A DNA stretch of 64,000 nucleotides, from the NCBI GenBank assembly GCA_021775355.1, contig JAJFHZ010000022.1, positions 62,001 through 126,000 of the forward strand. Reading direction: 5' to 3'. The notes below the pieces were generated by a model. That model ran no database searches and had not been told where the DNA came from. It was given only the letters and a program-made list of their open reading frames with translations. This DNA comes from Amylibacter sp. GTDB lineage: Bacteria > Pseudomonadota > Alphaproteobacteria > Rhodobacterales > Rhodobacteraceae. The translations under genes and the position numbers were made by a program. This document shows positions 24,941-34,873 of this stretch, one piece after another (within the stretch, counting starts at the first letter, position 1; each line of letters starts with the position of its first letter).

Positions 24941-26221
24941 ATGGCTGGAATTCCACACGATCATTACGAGCCAAAAACTGGCATTGAAAAATGGTTGCAC
25001 AAACGTTTACCCGTTGTGGGTCTGATGTATGACACATTGATGATCCCGACACCGAAGAACCTGAACTGGATGTGGATTTGGGGCATTGTCCTGACATTCT
25101 GTCTAGCGCTGCAAATCATTACCGGCATCGTTTTGGCGATGCATTATACACCGCACGTATCAATGGCGTTCGACAGTGTTGAACACATTATGCGCGATGT
25201 GAAAGGCGGTTGGGCCTTGCGGTATATCCATGCAAATGGCGGCTCATTGTTTTTCTTCGCGGTTTATATCCATATTTTCCGTGGTCTTTACTATGGGTCA
25301 TACAAAGCCCCGCGTGAAATCACGTGGATCGTCGGTATGTTGATCTATCTTGCAATGATGGCAACAGGGTTCTTGGGCTACGTTTTGCCTTGGGGTCAAA
25401 TGTCATTCTGGGGTGCGACGGTTATCACCGGTTTGTTCGGGGCAATCCCCGGTATTGGGCCGATCATTCAGGAATGGCTGCTTGGCGGGCCGGCGGTGGA
25501 TAATGCCACGCTGAACCGTTTCTTCAGCCTGCATTATCTGATCCCGTTTGTAATCGTTGGCCTTGTGGCTGTGCACATCTGGGCATTCCACACAACCGGC
25601 AACAACAACCCGACGGGTGTTGAGGTGCGGCGCAAATCAAAAGCCGAAGCCAACAAAGATACGGTTCCGTTCTGGCCATATTTTGTGATCAAAGATCTGT
25701 TCGCGCTGGTTTTGATTTTGGTGATCTTTTTTATGTTCGTCGGTTTCATGCCAAATTATCTGGGCCATCCGGACAACTATATTCCGGCCAATCCGCTGGT
25801 GACACCGGCGCATATTGTGCCTGAATGGTACTATTTGCCGTTCTACGCAATCTTGCGCGCCATTACATTTGACGTGTTGTTCCTGGATGCAAAATTTCTG
25901 GGTGTGCTGATGATGTTCGGTTCTATCGGTGTTATGGCTTTGGTGCCTTGGCTGGATACATCGCCTGTGCGTTCCGGTCGTTACCGGCCAGCGTTCAAAT
26001 GGTGGTTCCTGATACTGGTCATCGACTTTGTTGTGTTGATGTGGTGTGGATCACGGCCAGCAGAAGGTTTGGTTCCTACAATTAGCCTGATCGGGGCTAT
26101 TTACTGGTTCGGTTATTTTCTGGTGATCTTGCCTGTCCTTGGCTTTATGGAAAAAACCAAAGCCGTCCCTGAAACCATTGAAGCTGATTTCGATGCGCAT
26201 TATCCGCCAAAATCGAAATGA
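24941..26221 (+). CDS. petB: Cytochrome b of the bc1 complex
   Basis: 426 residues, eight membrane helices. The two b-haem His pairs lie in helices B and D (for example MHYTPHVSM region and [19 protein letters not shown], then [23 protein letters not shown]). The Qo-site motif PEWY is present ([17 protein letters not shown]). It forms the quinol-oxidising core. Length matches full-length alphaproteobacterial cytochrome b; a ribosome site (aaggggg) precedes the ATG. Confidence 0.98.
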   Translation: MAGIPHDHYEPKTGIEKWLHKRLPVVGLMYDTLMIPTPKNLNWMWIWGIVLTFCLALQIITGIVLAMHYTPHVSMAFDSVEHIMRDVKGGWALRYIHANGGSLFFFAVYIHIFRGLYYGSYKAPREITWIVGMLIYLAMMATGFLGYVLPWGQMSFWGATVITGLFGAIPGIGPIIQEWLLGGPAVDNATLNRFFSLHYLIPFVIVGLVAVHIWAFHTTGNNNPTGVEVRRKSKAEANKDTVPFWPYFVIKDLFALVLILVIFFMFVGFMPNYLGHPDNYIPANPLVTPAHIVPEWYYLPFYAILRAITFDVLFLDAKFLGVLMMFGSIGVMALVPWLDTSPVRSGRYRPAFKWWFLILVIDFVVLMWCGSRPAEGLVPTISLIGAIYWFGYFLVILPVLGFMEKTKAVPETIEADFDAHYPPKSK

Positions 26222-26244
26222 TCAGATCAAGAAGGATTGATGAA

Positions 26245-27036
26245 ATGATGAAGAAAACACTCCTTACAGCGCTTATCGCACTTGGTTTGGGTCTAGGCGG
26301 TACAGCGGCAAATGCTGCTGGCGGTGAACAGCATGTCGAAGATTTTGCGTTCTCTTTCGAAGGGCCTTTCGGCAAGTATGACCAAAATCAATTGCAACGC
26401 GGGCTAAAGGTTTACACCGAAGTCTGTGCCGCCTGTCACGGGCTGCGCCATGTTGCGTTTCGCACATTGGGCGATGAAGGCGGGCCGCAGTTCCCTGCGG
26501 ATCAGGTGAAAGCTTATGCTTCCGGGTTTGAGGTGTATGACGCTGAACTGGACGACACACGTGCAGCGAAACCGTCTGACAAGTTCCCGGGCAGTGCATT
26601 GGAAACAGCACCTGATCTGTCTTTGATGGCAAAAGCGCGTGCAGGTTTTCACGGGCCTTACGGCTTGGGGATCAACCAGATGATCAAAGGTATGGGTGGT
26701 GCGGAATATATTGCCTCTATTCTGATTGGTTATACCGGCGAGGAAAAAGAACAAGCCGGCACGACATTCTATGAAAATACGGCATTTCCGGGCGGTTGGA
26801 TTTCAATGCCGCCACCGATGGAAGACGAGCAAGTTGAATTTGATGACGGTCATAAAAATGATCTGCACCATATGTCAGCAGACGTATCAGCATTCTTAAT
26901 GTGGACAGCCGAGCCGAAAATGATGGCGCGTAAGCATCTTGGTCTGTTGGCGGTTCTGTTTTTGAGCCTCTTTACAGTGCTGCTGTATCTGACAAATAAA
27001 AAGCTATGGGCGCCGATCAAACGCAAAGACGCTTAA
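26245..27036 (+). CDS. petC: Cytochrome c1 of the bc1 complex
   Basis: 263 residues from the ATG at 26245, preceded by agaagga at a normal distance; a GTG/ATG-type start at 26218 overlapping petB would add nine polar residues before the signal peptide. Signal peptide to about residue 25, haem site CAACHGLRH, the [14 protein letters not shown] region, methionine ligand in [10 protein letters not shown] context, and a C-terminal membrane anchor ([20 protein letters not shown]). It transfers electrons from Rieske to soluble or membrane cytochrome c. A terminator follows. Confidence 0.96.
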   Translation: MMKKTLLTALIALGLGLGGTAANAAGGEQHVEDFAFSFEGPFGKYDQNQLQRGLKVYTEVCAACHGLRHVAFRTLGDEGGPQFPADQVKAYASGFEVYDAELDDTRAAKPSDKFPGSALETAPDLSLMAKARAGFHGPYGLGINQMIKGMGGAEYIASILIGYTGEEKEQAGTTFYENTAFPGGWISMPPPMEDEQVEFDDGHKNDLHHMSADVSAFLMWTAEPKMMARKHLGLLAVLFLSLFTVLLYLTNKKLWAPIKRKDA

Positions 27037-27057
27037 GGGTTTGTATCATAATTATGG

Positions 27058-27085
27058 AAAGGCGGGTTTGAACCCGCCTTTTTTA
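27058..27085 (+). terminator. Rho-independent terminator of petABC
   Basis: An 8-bp GC-rich stem ggcgggtt/aacccgcc (27061-27068, 27071-27078) is followed by TTTTTTAT. It starts 24 bp after the petC stop. Confidence 0.85.
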
Positions 27086-27116
27086 TGCGCTAATGATATC
27101 GTGAAGGAGCCGTAAA

Positions 27117-28214
27117 ATGTTCAATAGTTTTGGTCATCTTTTCCGCGTTACCACCTGGGGTGAAAGCCATGGGCCTGCGCTGGGTGCCACTGTGGATGGT
27201 TGTCCGCCCAATATTCCGCTGAATGCGGACATGTTGCAGGTCTGGCTGGACAAACGCAAACCGGGGCAAAACAAATACACCACGCAGCGGCAAGAGGCCG
27301 ATCAGGTTGAAATCCTATCGGGTGTGTTTGAAGGCAAAACGACGGGGACACCGATCCAATTGATGATCCGCAATACGGACCAGCGATCTAAGGATTACGG
27401 CGATATTCTGGACAAGTTTCGCCCGGGCCATGCCGATATTACCTACTGGCAAAAATATGGTATACGCGATTACCGTGGTGGTGGACGGTCATCAGCGCGT
27501 GAAACGGCCGCACGGGTGGCCGCAGGCGGTGTTGCGCGGGCTGTGTTGGATGTACTGATGCCTAAGCTTCAAATTTTGGGTTATATGGCGCAGATGGGCG
27601 ATAAGCGCATTGATCGCGATAAATTCGATTTGGCCGAGATTGAAAACAATCCGTTTTGGACACCCGATGCGGTAGCCGCGAAAATTTGGGCAACCTATCT
27701 GGATAATTTACGCAAGTCCGGCAATAGCGTAGGGGCTGTGGTCGAGGTGATAGCACAAGGTGCCCCTGCGGGTCTGGGTGCGCCAGTTTATGCAAAGCTG
27801 GACACGGACATTTCCAGCGCGATGATGTCGATCAACGCCGTGAAAGGTGTCGAGATCGGTGCGGGCATGGGCGCGGCAGAGCTGACAGGTGAAGACAATG
27901 CCGATGAAATATCCATGGGGCCAGACGGGCCCGTTTATTCATCAAACCATGCGGGTGGTATTTTGGGCGGCATTTCCACGGGTCAGGATATTGTTTGTCG
28001 TTTCGCGGTAAAACCGACGTCGTCAATTTTGATGCCGCGCAAGACAATTACCAAAAGCGGTGAAGATACGGAAATAATCACCAAGGGTCGTCACGACCCT
28101 TGTGTCGGTATTCGGGCGGTTCCTGTGGGTGAAGCGATGATGGCTTGCGTGATTTTGGATCACATGCTGTTGCACCGTGGGCAAATAGGTGTGAACCAAG
28201 GAACAATCGGCTGA
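27117..28214 (+). CDS. aroC: Chorismate synthase
   Basis: 365 residues. It makes chorismate from 5-enolpyruvylshikimate-3-phosphate with reduced FMN, the last step of the shikimate pathway. The three family signatures are visible: [17 protein letters not shown] at the start, [20 protein letters not shown], and near the C-terminus [19 protein letters not shown]. It has its own ribosome site (aaggag) and terminators on both sides, so it is a single-gene unit. Confidence 0.97.
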   Translation: MFNSFGHLFRVTTWGESHGPALGATVDGCPPNIPLNADMLQVWLDKRKPGQNKYTTQRQEADQVEILSGVFEGKTTGTPIQLMIRNTDQRSKDYGDILDKFRPGHADITYWQKYGIRDYRGGGRSSARETAARVAAGGVARAVLDVLMPKLQILGYMAQMGDKRIDRDKFDLAEIENNPFWTPDAVAAKIWATYLDNLRKSGNSVGAVVEVIAQGAPAGLGAPVYAKLDTDISSAMMSINAVKGVEIGAGMGAAELTGEDNADEISMGPDGPVYSSNHAGGILGGISTGQDIVCRFAVKPTSSILMPRKTITKSGEDTEIITKGRHDPCVGIRAVPVGEAMMACVILDHMLLHRGQIGVNQGTIG

Positions 28215-28220
28215 CGCAAT

Positions 28221-28248
28221 AAAAAAGGCCGCTTCAAGCGGCCCTTTA
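28221..28248. terminator. Bidirectional terminator between aroC and the HU gene
   Basis: An A6 run, the stem ggccgctt/aagcggcc (28227-28234, 28236-28243) and a following cttta run allow termination of aroC on the plus strand and of the HU gene on the minus strand. Confidence 0.8.
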
Positions 28249-28267
28249 AAGAATTCTGTATGATGGT

Positions 28268-28558
28268 TTAAGCGTTGATTACGTCTTTCAAAGCTTTTGC
28301 AATCGTTACTTTTGCCACACGGTCAGCACCTTTCAGGAACTGTTCGCCTGTTGCCGGGTTGCGCACCATGCGTTCAGGGCGGGCACGACAAGCAAATTTG
28401 CCAAGGCCAGGAAGTGTGACAGCGCCGCCTGCGGCCACTTCATTTGTAATAATAGATGTCAAAGTGCCTAGAAATGCGTCGGCTGTTTTCTTGTCAGAAC
28501 CCATGCCTTCGGCAATCGCTGAAACAAGTTGGGTTTTTGTCATTGGTTTTTGTGACAT
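28268..28558 (-). CDS. HU/IHF-family DNA-binding protein
   Basis: 96 residues from the ATG at 28558, preceded by aggagcag; the open frame extends further upstream but without family similarity. Typical HU layout: helical dimerisation part (MTKTQLVSAIAEGMGSDKKTADAFLGTL), then GAVTLPGLGKFACRARPERMVRNPATGEQF, the beta-arm region with the RNPATG minor-groove loop, and a C-terminal helix. It bends and packages DNA. It stands alone with a long upstream region. Confidence 0.9.
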   Translation of the reverse strand: MSQKPMTKTQLVSAIAEGMGSDKKTADAFLGTLTSIITNEVAAGGAVTLPGLGKFACRARPERMVRNPATGEQFLKGADRVAKVTIAKALKDVINA

Positions 28559-29074
28559 ATCACTGCTCCTGTTGAAATAATTGCTTCGAATTATGAAGCC
28601 TGTGGTAAATAAACTCGATTTTGCAGGAAGTTTCAACAAAAGACAGCTATAAAATAAGCGAAAACCACAATATTTAGGTTAAAAATACCAGTTTTTATCC
28701 AATTGTTGTACTGCCGTCTAATTTCTTTGGTCTAATGTATAAAACACGACATGAATGAATAGGACTGATTATTGTCACTTTACGGGGGATAAACTCCTTA
28801 CCATCCTACAGAACTGATACCAAGTGATATGATGTTCAGTAAGGGTTTGTCCGTATAACCCGAGTTTGCATAACGCATATTCGAAAAATTTGGGGCTTCA
28901 GCAAGCAACCCAAAAGCAGCAAAGTAGTTGCAGATAAATTAGGAGTATTATGAAAATGGTTGCCATTGGCACGATATAATAGCCTGCACTGGCATTTAAA
29001 ATTCCAACTTTTATAGAATATGCGAAAAAGGTACATTCCTGCGCTTGTTGAAGCCATTATAAATCACTAGGTCT
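28559..29074. other. Intergenic region between divergent HU and S49 peptidase genes
   Basis: About 516 bp, AT-rich, and expected to carry the promoters of both genes. I see no tRNA, no long inverted repeat and no coding frame with convincing composition. A nine-codon frame at 28950-28979 (preceded by aggag) is too short to call. An HU leader may be under regulation, but no specific element is recognised. Confidence 0.5.
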
Positions 29075-29884
29075 ATGTGCATGATACCTATTCTTAAAAA
29101 ATTAAAGCGCGGCAGTGTTGTTAATGTTGTTCGCCTTTCTGGTGTAATTGCCGAATCTGGTCGTTTTGGGGGTGGCGCGTTAAATGATGCAACACTTGCC
29201 CCAATATTGGAGCGGGCATTCCGTAAGGGTAAGCCCAAAGCTGTTGCGATTGCATTGAATTCACCGGGGGGGTCGCCTGTGCAATCATCTCTGATCGGTG
29301 CACGAATTCGGCGATTGTCAGAAGAAATGGACGTTCCCGTTTATGCTTTTTGTGAAGATGTGGCGGCATCCGGTGGATATTGGCTGGCTTGTGCCGCAGA
29401 TGAAATCTACGTTGATGACAGTTCCATCATCGGTTCCATAGGTGTCATTTCTGCATCTTTTGGCTTCCATGAACTGATGCAAAAGCAAGGTGTTGAACGG
29501 CGGGTTCATACGGCGGGGCAGGATAAAAGCATGCTGGATCCGTTTCGCCAGGAACGTCCGGCGGATGTGAAGCGGCTGAAAGCGTTGCAAAAGAAAATTC
29601 ACGATAATTTCATTGCACATGTCCAAACACGGCGTGGTGATCGTTTGACTAGTGATAAACTTTTCACAGGCGAAGTTTGGATCGGCAAAGATGCGGTTGA
29701 TAACGGTCTGGTGGATGGGATCGCGCATTTGGGGCCGAAGATGAAGCAGATGTTTGGCGAGGATGCGCGGTTGAATGTCTTTGGTCAAAGAAAATCGCTT
29801 TTCAAGCGATTTGGCTTCGGCAGCTCCGTTAATGTGCTTTCTGACATAGAAGAGCGCACCTTTTGGTCGCAGTTCGGGTTGTAA
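29075..29884 (+). CDS. S49-family peptidase (SppA-like)
   Basis: 269 residues. The Ser-Lys protease core has SPGGSPVQSSLIGARIR (first crotonase-like turn), VAASGGYWLACAADEIYVD with the nucleophile Ser, and GSIGVISASFGF; GQDKSMLDPF holds the probable general-base Lys. It would degrade signal peptides or membrane protein fragments. Unlike E. coli SppA it has no N-terminal membrane helix and is a single-unit short form, so location may be cytoplasmic. Its neighbour downstream is a 59-residue membrane protein 6 bp away. Confidence 0.88.
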   Translation: MCMIPILKKLKRGSVVNVVRLSGVIAESGRFGGGALNDATLAPILERAFRKGKPKAVAIALNSPGGSPVQSSLIGARIRRLSEEMDVPVYAFCEDVAASGGYWLACAADEIYVDDSSIIGSIGVISASFGFHELMQKQGVERRVHTAGQDKSMLDPFRQERPADVKRLKALQKKIHDNFIAHVQTRRGDRLTSDKLFTGEVWIGKDAVDNGLVDGIAHLGPKMKQMFGEDARLNVFGQRKSLFKRFGFGSSVNVLSDIEERTFWSQFGL

Positions 29885-29890
29885 ATTATC

Positions 29891-30070
29891 ATGGTTAAGG
29901 TCGTCACATTTTTTTTGATTGCTATGATGGTGTTGGCACTTTTCGGAAAATTGCGCCTGCCGCGCCTGCCTAAAATAAAGCGACGCAAGTCTATTGAAAC
30001 TACCAGTAAATGCAATAAATGCGGGGCCTATAAAATAGGAAATAAGCCTTGTATGTGCGGTAAAAAATAA
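29891..30070 (+). CDS. 59-residue membrane protein with C-terminal cysteine knuckle
   Basis: Starts at the ATG at 29891, 6 bp after the peptidase stop. One N-terminal membrane helix (VVTFFLIAMMVLALFG), a basic proline-rich linker (KLRLPRLPKIKRRK), then four Cys arranged CNKCGAYKIGNKPCMCG, which looks like a small zinc ribbon. The stop lies 14 bp before the antiporter start, so it appears to be in an operon. I recognise the general plan from short Rhodobacteraceae proteins but know no function. Confidence 0.75.
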   Translation: MVKVVTFFLIAMMVLALFGKLRLPRLPKIKRRKSIETTSKCNKCGAYKIGNKPCMCGKK

Positions 30071-30084
30071 AGAACGGGACGGTC

Positions 30085-31020
30085 TTGGATATTCTATATG
30101 TCATAGGCGGTTTTGTTATCCTGTTGATTGCCGGCGATGCATTGGTTCGCGGGGCGGTCGGGCTTAGCCTGAAGTTGGGAATTCCGGCCCTTATCGTCAG
30201 CCTGACAATTGTGGCTTTCGGGACTTCTGCACCGGAACTGCTGATATCTATCAAAGCGGCATTGGATGATGCGGCCGGATTGGCTTTGGGCAATATTGTT
30301 GGTTCAAACATTGCAAATGTATTGCTGGTGCTTGGGCTACCGGCCTTGTTCTTTGGTATCTCAACCCAAGATGCATCATGTAGACAGAACTACATGTACA
30401 TGATTCTTGCATCCGTGGTTTTTGTAGTGATGGGCCTACTGGGGTCATTTACGTTTATAAATGGAGCGCTGATGCTGTTCATGCTGGCTGCGATTTTATT
30501 CCAGGCATACAGACATGCAAGCCAATCGCGTGCGGCGTTAAAGGCTGCAACAGACGAAATTCCGCAAACCGACGGTGTGTGGTGGAAAATTATTATCATG
30601 CTGGCAGTTGGCGTGATAGGGTTGCCGCTTGGCGCGAACCTGTTGGTCGAAGGGGCGGTGAATATCGCGCAAAGAGCCGGTATTGACGAGGCGGTTATAG
30701 GGTTAACGATGGTTGCAATTGGCACCTCTTTACCCGAGCTTGCAACCACGGTCATGGCAGCTTACCGCAAAGAGGCGGATGTGGCGATTGGCAACGCTAT
30801 AGGCTCGAATATATTCAATCTGCTGGGCGTGATCGGGATCACAAGTTTGATCACAGCACTTCCGGTATCACCGGCGTTTATATCGTTTGACTTTTGGGTC
30901 ATGCTGGCCTCTTCCTTAGTGCTTTTCCCGTTCATTTGGTTCAAATTTGATTTAGGTAAAATTTGGGGGGCATTATTTTTGGTCGTTTACGCGGCCTATA
31001 TCTGGATGTTGTTTGTCTGA
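30085..31020 (+). CDS. Calcium/sodium antiporter (CaCA family, YrbG type)
   Basis: 311 residues, about ten membrane helices in two inverted halves. Each half has an alpha repeat: GTSAPELLISIKAAL...GNIVGSNIANVLLVLG (about residues 50-90) and GTSLPELATTVMAAY...GNAIGSNIFNLLGVIG (about residues 210-255), with the ion-binding Glu and Ser/Asn residues. The start is TTG at 30085 (MDILYVIGGFVILLIAGD). It exchanges Ca2+ for Na+ or H+ across the inner membrane. Confidence 0.92.
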   Translation: MDILYVIGGFVILLIAGDALVRGAVGLSLKLGIPALIVSLTIVAFGTSAPELLISIKAALDDAAGLALGNIVGSNIANVLLVLGLPALFFGISTQDASCRQNYMYMILASVVFVVMGLLGSFTFINGALMLFMLAAILFQAYRHASQSRAALKAATDEIPQTDGVWWKIIIMLAVGVIGLPLGANLLVEGAVNIAQRAGIDEAVIGLTMVAIGTSLPELATTVMAAYRKEADVAIGNAIGSNIFNLLGVIGITSLITALPVSPAFISFDFWVMLASSLVLFPFIWFKFDLGKIWGALFLVVYAAYIWMLFV

Positions 31021-31553
31021 AAAAATGGCACATGACGTTGAAGCGACCTAGTTGTGGGAGGTGCGTAATGGCGGAGAAGCTTGGTAAGAGTGGCATTGTG
31101 GCTATCTAGAGCAGACGGAAACGCTTATCGCATGCGCTGGTAAAACACAGGGGGCAACCATTGGATTGTCTGATAAGTGCAAATTTTGTTCCCTGACAAT
31201 ATTTTTGCATTGATGTAGACCAATATCTTGTCTGGAAAACGCCTGATATTATTAGCGCATAAGATTGACTGCCCATATGGTTGTCCACTTACGTTACGGA
31301 ACTGTCCCAATGGAAAATATTTTTCTAATAAAAACAAAGATTTGAACAGTGAATAAAAATATTACGTTTAAAATCAACGATTTAAAAATGTGCCTAAAAA
31401 ATAGGCAATCCATAGAAGTCTGCCAAATCAAACGAAAAAACCCAAATGGGGTGAAGTTATCCGCAGAGTTATCCACAGGTTTAGTGGACAGGTTTTTTCT
31501 TGTTTGTAATGCTTTTGTGTGCAGTTCAGATAAGAATCATCTAAAACGCATAT
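31021..31553. other. Intergenic region upstream of uvrC
   Basis: 533 bp, AT-rich in its second half. It contains two DnaA-box-like sites (listed separately), a 13-codon frame at 31068 with a good gggagg site, and no convincing larger gene; the frames seen here have no family-like composition. The uvrC promoter should lie here but no clear -35/-10 pair is visible. Confidence 0.5.
31457..31477 (+). promoter_or_regulatory. Tandem DnaA boxes upstream of uvrC
   Basis: A TTATCCGCA (31457-31465, one mismatch) and a perfect consensus TTATCCACA (31469-31477) lie in direct orientation 12 bp apart, about 77 bp upstream of the uvrC start. The spacing places both on nearly the same face of the helix. DnaA might regulate uvrC here, or this may be a DnaA-titration or accessory replication site. 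Only two boxes are present, so an origin is not supported. Confidence 0.5.
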
Positions 31554-33461
31554 ATGTCTGATAGTTCTTCCAAATCTGAAATACCCGAAGAGGGTAAAAA
31601 CGGCCCGCGCAAAGACGGTTTGCGTGGCTATCAGATCATTCACGGCTATTTGCGCAGTTTGGACAACAGTCCCGGTGTATACCGCATGTTGGGCGAACAG
31701 GGCGAAGTTTTATATGTCGGCAAAGCGCGTAATCTGGTTAAGCGGGTCTCAAGTTATGCGAAACAAACAGGGCATACGGCGCGCATAGGGCGGATGATTT
31801 CTGCTACGGCATCAATGATGTTCCTGACGACGCGCACGGAAACCGAAGCTTTGTTGCTAGAACAAAATCTGATTAAGCAACTGAAGCCAAAATATAATGT
31901 TTTGCTGCGCGACGATAAAAGCTTTCCCAATATTGTCGTGACCAAAGCGCATGATTTTCCGATGATCAAAAAACATCGTGGTCGGCGATCAGAGGTAGGC
32001 AGCTACTTTGGTCCGTTTGCATCGGCCGGGGCTGTGAACCGGACATTGAACCAGTTGCAAAAGATTTTCCTGCTGCGCAATTGTACTGACAGCATGTTTG
32101 CATCCCGTACGCGGCCCTGCCTGCAATATCAAATTGCGCGTTGTTCAGGGCCATGTGTCGGCCATATTTCAAAAGAAGATTATGCAAGATCGGTGACAGA
32201 TGCAGAAAACTTTCTGAAGGGCAGAACCACGTCTATACAAAACAAATTGGCAACGGAAATGGCCGATGCTAGTAAAGCGATGGAATTTGAACGTGCTGCC
32301 GGCTTGCGCGACCGTATTCGCGCCCTGACCCAAGTGCAATCAACACAAGGTGTGAACCCGCGCATTGTTGAACAGGCGGATGTAATTGCTTTACACATGT
32401 CCGGTGGGCAGGCCTGCGTACAGGTGTTTTTTATCCGCGCACATCAAAACTGGGGAAATCGCGCGTATTTTCCGAACACGGGAACGGGGGCTGAAGCGCC
32501 TGAGATTCTGGAAGCATTTGTCGGACAATTTTATACGACAAAACAACCACCCAAACAGGTGTTGTTATCCCACGGCATTGAGAATGATGATTTGATGCAG
32601 GAGTTTTTGACTGAAAAACTGGGAAAAAAGGTAGAGGTATTGGTGCCGCAACGTGGTGAAAAGTTTGAACTGATCGCCAATGCCATGCGCAATGCCAAAG
32701 AGTCTTTGGCACGGAAATTGGCAGATAGTGCGACACAGACAAAATTGTTGGCTGGATTGGCTGAAGCATTCGATCTGGACCACGCGCCAAAACGGATTGA
32801 GATTTACGATAACTCACATATTCAGGGTGCACATGCAGTGGGCGCGATGGTTGTGTCAGGTCCTGAAGGTTTTGAAAAATCATCTTATCGCAAGTTCAAT
32901 ATCAAAGGAACTGAGCTGACGCCGGGGGATGATTTCGGCATGATGAAAGAAGTGCTGAACCGCCGGTTCAAACGCCTGTTGAAAGAAGACCCTGATCGGG
33001 CATCTGGGCTGTGGCCTGACTTGTTGTTGATTGACGGTGGTGCGGGGCAGGTCTCTGCGGTAGCGGAAATTTCGCAAGAACTGGGCGTTGATGATGTACC
33101 CTTTATCGGTGTTGCCAAAGGTGTTGACCGAGATGCGGGTAAAGAGGAGTTCCATCGCCCACAACGACGGCCATTTGCCTTGCGGCGCAATGATCCCGTG
33201 TTGTACTTTATTCAACGCCTGCGCGATGAAGCACACCGATTTGCTATTGGTACGCATCGTGCGAAACGTGCAAAAGCCTTTACCGCAACCCCTTTGGATG
33301 AAGTGCCGGGCGTGGGAGCAATGCGAAAACGTGCTTTGCTGGCACATTTTGGGTCAGCCAAGGCGGTTTCGCGTGCAGGTTTCCAGGATTTATGTTCTGT
33401 GGAAGGGGTTTCGGATACGCTTGCACGTTCGATTTATGACTTCTTTCATGACAAAGGTTAA
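31554..33461 (+). CDS. uvrC: Excinuclease ABC subunit C
   Basis: 635 residues. It makes the two incisions in nucleotide-excision repair: the N-terminal GIY-YIG domain ([23 protein letters not shown]), a Cys-rich link ([13 protein letters not shown]), the UVR domain binding UvrB (about residue 235), the RNase H-like C-terminal nuclease ([28 protein letters not shown]) and the terminal helix-hairpin-helix pair. Typical length. It is followed by pgsA, moaD and moaE in one direction. Confidence 0.96.
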   Translation: MSDSSSKSEIPEEGKNGPRKDGLRGYQIIHGYLRSLDNSPGVYRMLGEQGEVLYVGKARNLVKRVSSYAKQTGHTARIGRMISATASMMFLTTRTETEALLLEQNLIKQLKPKYNVLLRDDKSFPNIVVTKAHDFPMIKKHRGRRSEVGSYFGPFASAGAVNRTLNQLQKIFLLRNCTDSMFASRTRPCLQYQIARCSGPCVGHISKEDYARSVTDAENFLKGRTTSIQNKLATEMADASKAMEFERAAGLRDRIRALTQVQSTQGVNPRIVEQADVIALHMSGGQACVQVFFIRAHQNWGNRAYFPNTGTGAEAPEILEAFVGQFYTTKQPPKQVLLSHGIENDDLMQEFLTEKLGKKVEVLVPQRGEKFELIANAMRNAKESLARKLADSATQTKLLAGLAEAFDLDHAPKRIEIYDNSHIQGAHAVGAMVVSGPEGFEKSSYRKFNIKGTELTPGDDFGMMKEVLNRRFKRLLKEDPDRASGLWPDLLLIDGGAGQVSAVAEISQELGVDDVPFIGVAKGVDRDAGKEEFHRPQRRPFALRRNDPVLYFIQRLRDEAHRFAIGTHRAKRAKAFTATPLDEVPGVGAMRKRALLAHFGSAKAVSRAGFQDLCSVEGVSDTLARSIYDFFHDKG

Positions 33462-33482
33462 ATGATCGGATAGAGGGGTTAT

Positions 33483-34172
33483 ATGCGTTGGAATGTACCA
33501 AATATATTGACCATTATTCGCCTGTTTGCAGCACTTGGTGTTGCGATTATGTTTTTGTACTTCGCCCGCCCGTGGGCGGATTGGTATGCGATGATACTTT
33601 TCATACTGGCAGCGATTACCGACTTTTTTGACGGATATCTGGCCCGCAAATGGGGTCAAGAAAGTAACTTCGGTGCCATGCTTGATCCAATTGCAGACAA
33701 GGCAATGGTGGTTATCGCATTGCTGGTCATTACCGGACTGTCTTCAGGATCATCTGGGTTCAGATCGGCGATGGATCCCTATATCCTGATGCCCGCAACG
33801 GTTATCTTGTTTCGAGAGGTTTTTGTATCGGGCCTAAGGGAATTTCTGGGTGACAAGGCGCGCAACCTGAAGGTGACCAATCTTGCGAAATGGAAAACCA
33901 CAGTACAGATGATTGCCATATCGGTGCTTTTCGCAAAAGGCGTTTTCGAGCATTATGCCGGGATGTTGTCATACGGCATGGATCAAACGATTTTCAACGG
34001 TGTCATGGCGGGTGAAGTCGAAGATGTGAATCATCTTGTCTGGTATGTTCAGGGCATGAATATCAGTTGGTCACTGGGCGTTGTACTGCTTTGGATTGCC
34101 GCGATTCTGACTTTTGTCACGGGTCTTGATTATTTTCGGAAGGCGTTGCCTTTCCTGCGCGAGGACAAATGA
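33483..34172 (+). CDS. pgsA: CDP-diacylglycerol-glycerol-3-phosphate 3-phosphatidyltransferase
   Basis: 229 residues, membrane enzyme of phosphatidylglycerol synthesis. It carries the CDP-alcohol phosphotransferase motif DG-x2-AR-x8-G-x3-D-x3-D (DFFDGYLARKWG...GAMLDPIADK). About six membrane helices. Somewhat longer than the usual 180-190 residues because of an insertion in the C-terminal half (GVMAGEVEDVNHLVWYVQGM). Its stop overlaps the moaD start by 4 bp. Confidence 0.94.
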   Translation: MRWNVPNILTIIRLFAALGVAIMFLYFARPWADWYAMILFILAAITDFFDGYLARKWGQESNFGAMLDPIADKAMVVIALLVITGLSSGSSGFRSAMDPYILMPATVILFREVFVSGLREFLGDKARNLKVTNLAKWKTTVQMIAISVLFAKGVFEHYAGMLSYGMDQTIFNGVMAGEVEDVNHLVWYVQGMNISWSLGVVLLWIAAILTFVTGLDYFRKALPFLREDK

Positions 34173-34426
34173 CGATGCAACTGGATGTTTTGTATTTTGC
34201 GTGGGTACGCGAACGCATTGGTATCGCAAAAGAACAAGTGTCTACGGATGCGCGTACCGTTGCTGATCTGGTCAAGGAACTGTCAGCGCGTGAAGAACGC
34301 TATCAGGTGGCATTTCAGGATATGACTGTTGTCAAAGTTGCTGTTGATCAGGTTCTGGTGTCTTTGGAAACCCCGCTTGGCCGCGCAAAGGAAGTAGCTT
34401 TTTTCCCACCGATGACAGGTGGCTAG
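34169..34426 (+). CDS. moaD: Molybdopterin synthase sulfur carrier subunit
   Basis: 85 residues, ubiquitin-like fold ending in the required Gly-Gly (PPMTGG), which is activated and thiocarboxylated to donate sulfur to precursor Z. It overlaps pgsA by 4 bp (ATGA) and moaE starts on the base after its stop, so the two synthase subunits are translated together. Confidence 0.95.
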   Translation: MTMQLDVLYFAWVRERIGIAKEQVSTDARTVADLVKELSAREERYQVAFQDMTVVKVAVDQVLVSLETPLGRAKEVAFFPPMTGG

Positions 34427-34873
34427 ATGAGCATTTCTGTACAATCGGACGATTTTGATCTGGGTGCTGAAGTGGCTGCGCTGGCAGATGGAAATGGTGA
34501 TATCGGTGCGGTTGTGACTTTTGTCGGATTGGTGCGGGACACGACGGGCGGTGCGCTGTTGTCGATGGAACTGGAACATTATCCCGGCATGACGGAACAG
34601 GCATTGGCTGAAATTGAATTGGCTGCGACCAAACGATGGTCGTTAAGCGCAAGCCGCGTTATTCATCGTTACGGAAACCTGAAAACCGGTGAACAGATTA
34701 TGATGGTTGCAACGGCATCACCGCACCGCAAAGATGCGTTTGAGGCGGCTGAATTTCTGATGGATTATCTGAAAACCGATGCGCCGTTCTGGAAGAAAGA
34801 ACATTTCAAAGACAGTACAAAATGGGTAGACAGCAAAGCTGACGACGATGCTGCCAAAGACCGTTGGTCTTAA
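34427..34873 (+). CDS. moaE: Molybdopterin synthase catalytic subunit
   Basis: 148 residues. Typical MoaE motifs: VVTFVGLVRD, MELEHYPGMTE, RVIHRYGNLKTGEQIMMVATAS, HRKDAFEAAEFLMDYLKTDAPFWKKEH, with the active-site lysines near the end. It combines with MoaD to make molybdopterin. The C-terminal acidic tail is normal. Its stop interlocks with that of the convergent coiled-coil protein (TTAA). Confidence 0.96.
   Translation: MSISVQSDDFDLGAEVAALADGNGDIGAVVTFVGLVRDTTGGALLSMELEHYPGMTEQALAEIELAATKRWSLSASRVIHRYGNLKTGEQIMMVATASPHRKDAFEAAEFLMDYLKTDAPFWKKEHFKDSTKWVDSKADDDAAKDRWS

Noticed and set aside
27148-28047. Several antisense frames over aroC
   Set aside because: Codon-bias shadows of a long conserved gene; no independent start signals.
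31068-31109. 13-codon frame with a good gggagg site
   Set aside because: Too short and without evidence of conservation; could be a leader peptide, but nothing supports that.
31457-31477. Chromosomal replication origin
   Set aside because: Only two DnaA boxes, no AT-rich unwinding element with further boxes and no origin-type neighbours such as dnaA, hemE or parAB.
31349-31561. 70-residue frame upstream of uvrC
   Set aside because: Low-complexity and overlaps the DnaA boxes and the uvrC start; no ribosome site or family resemblance.
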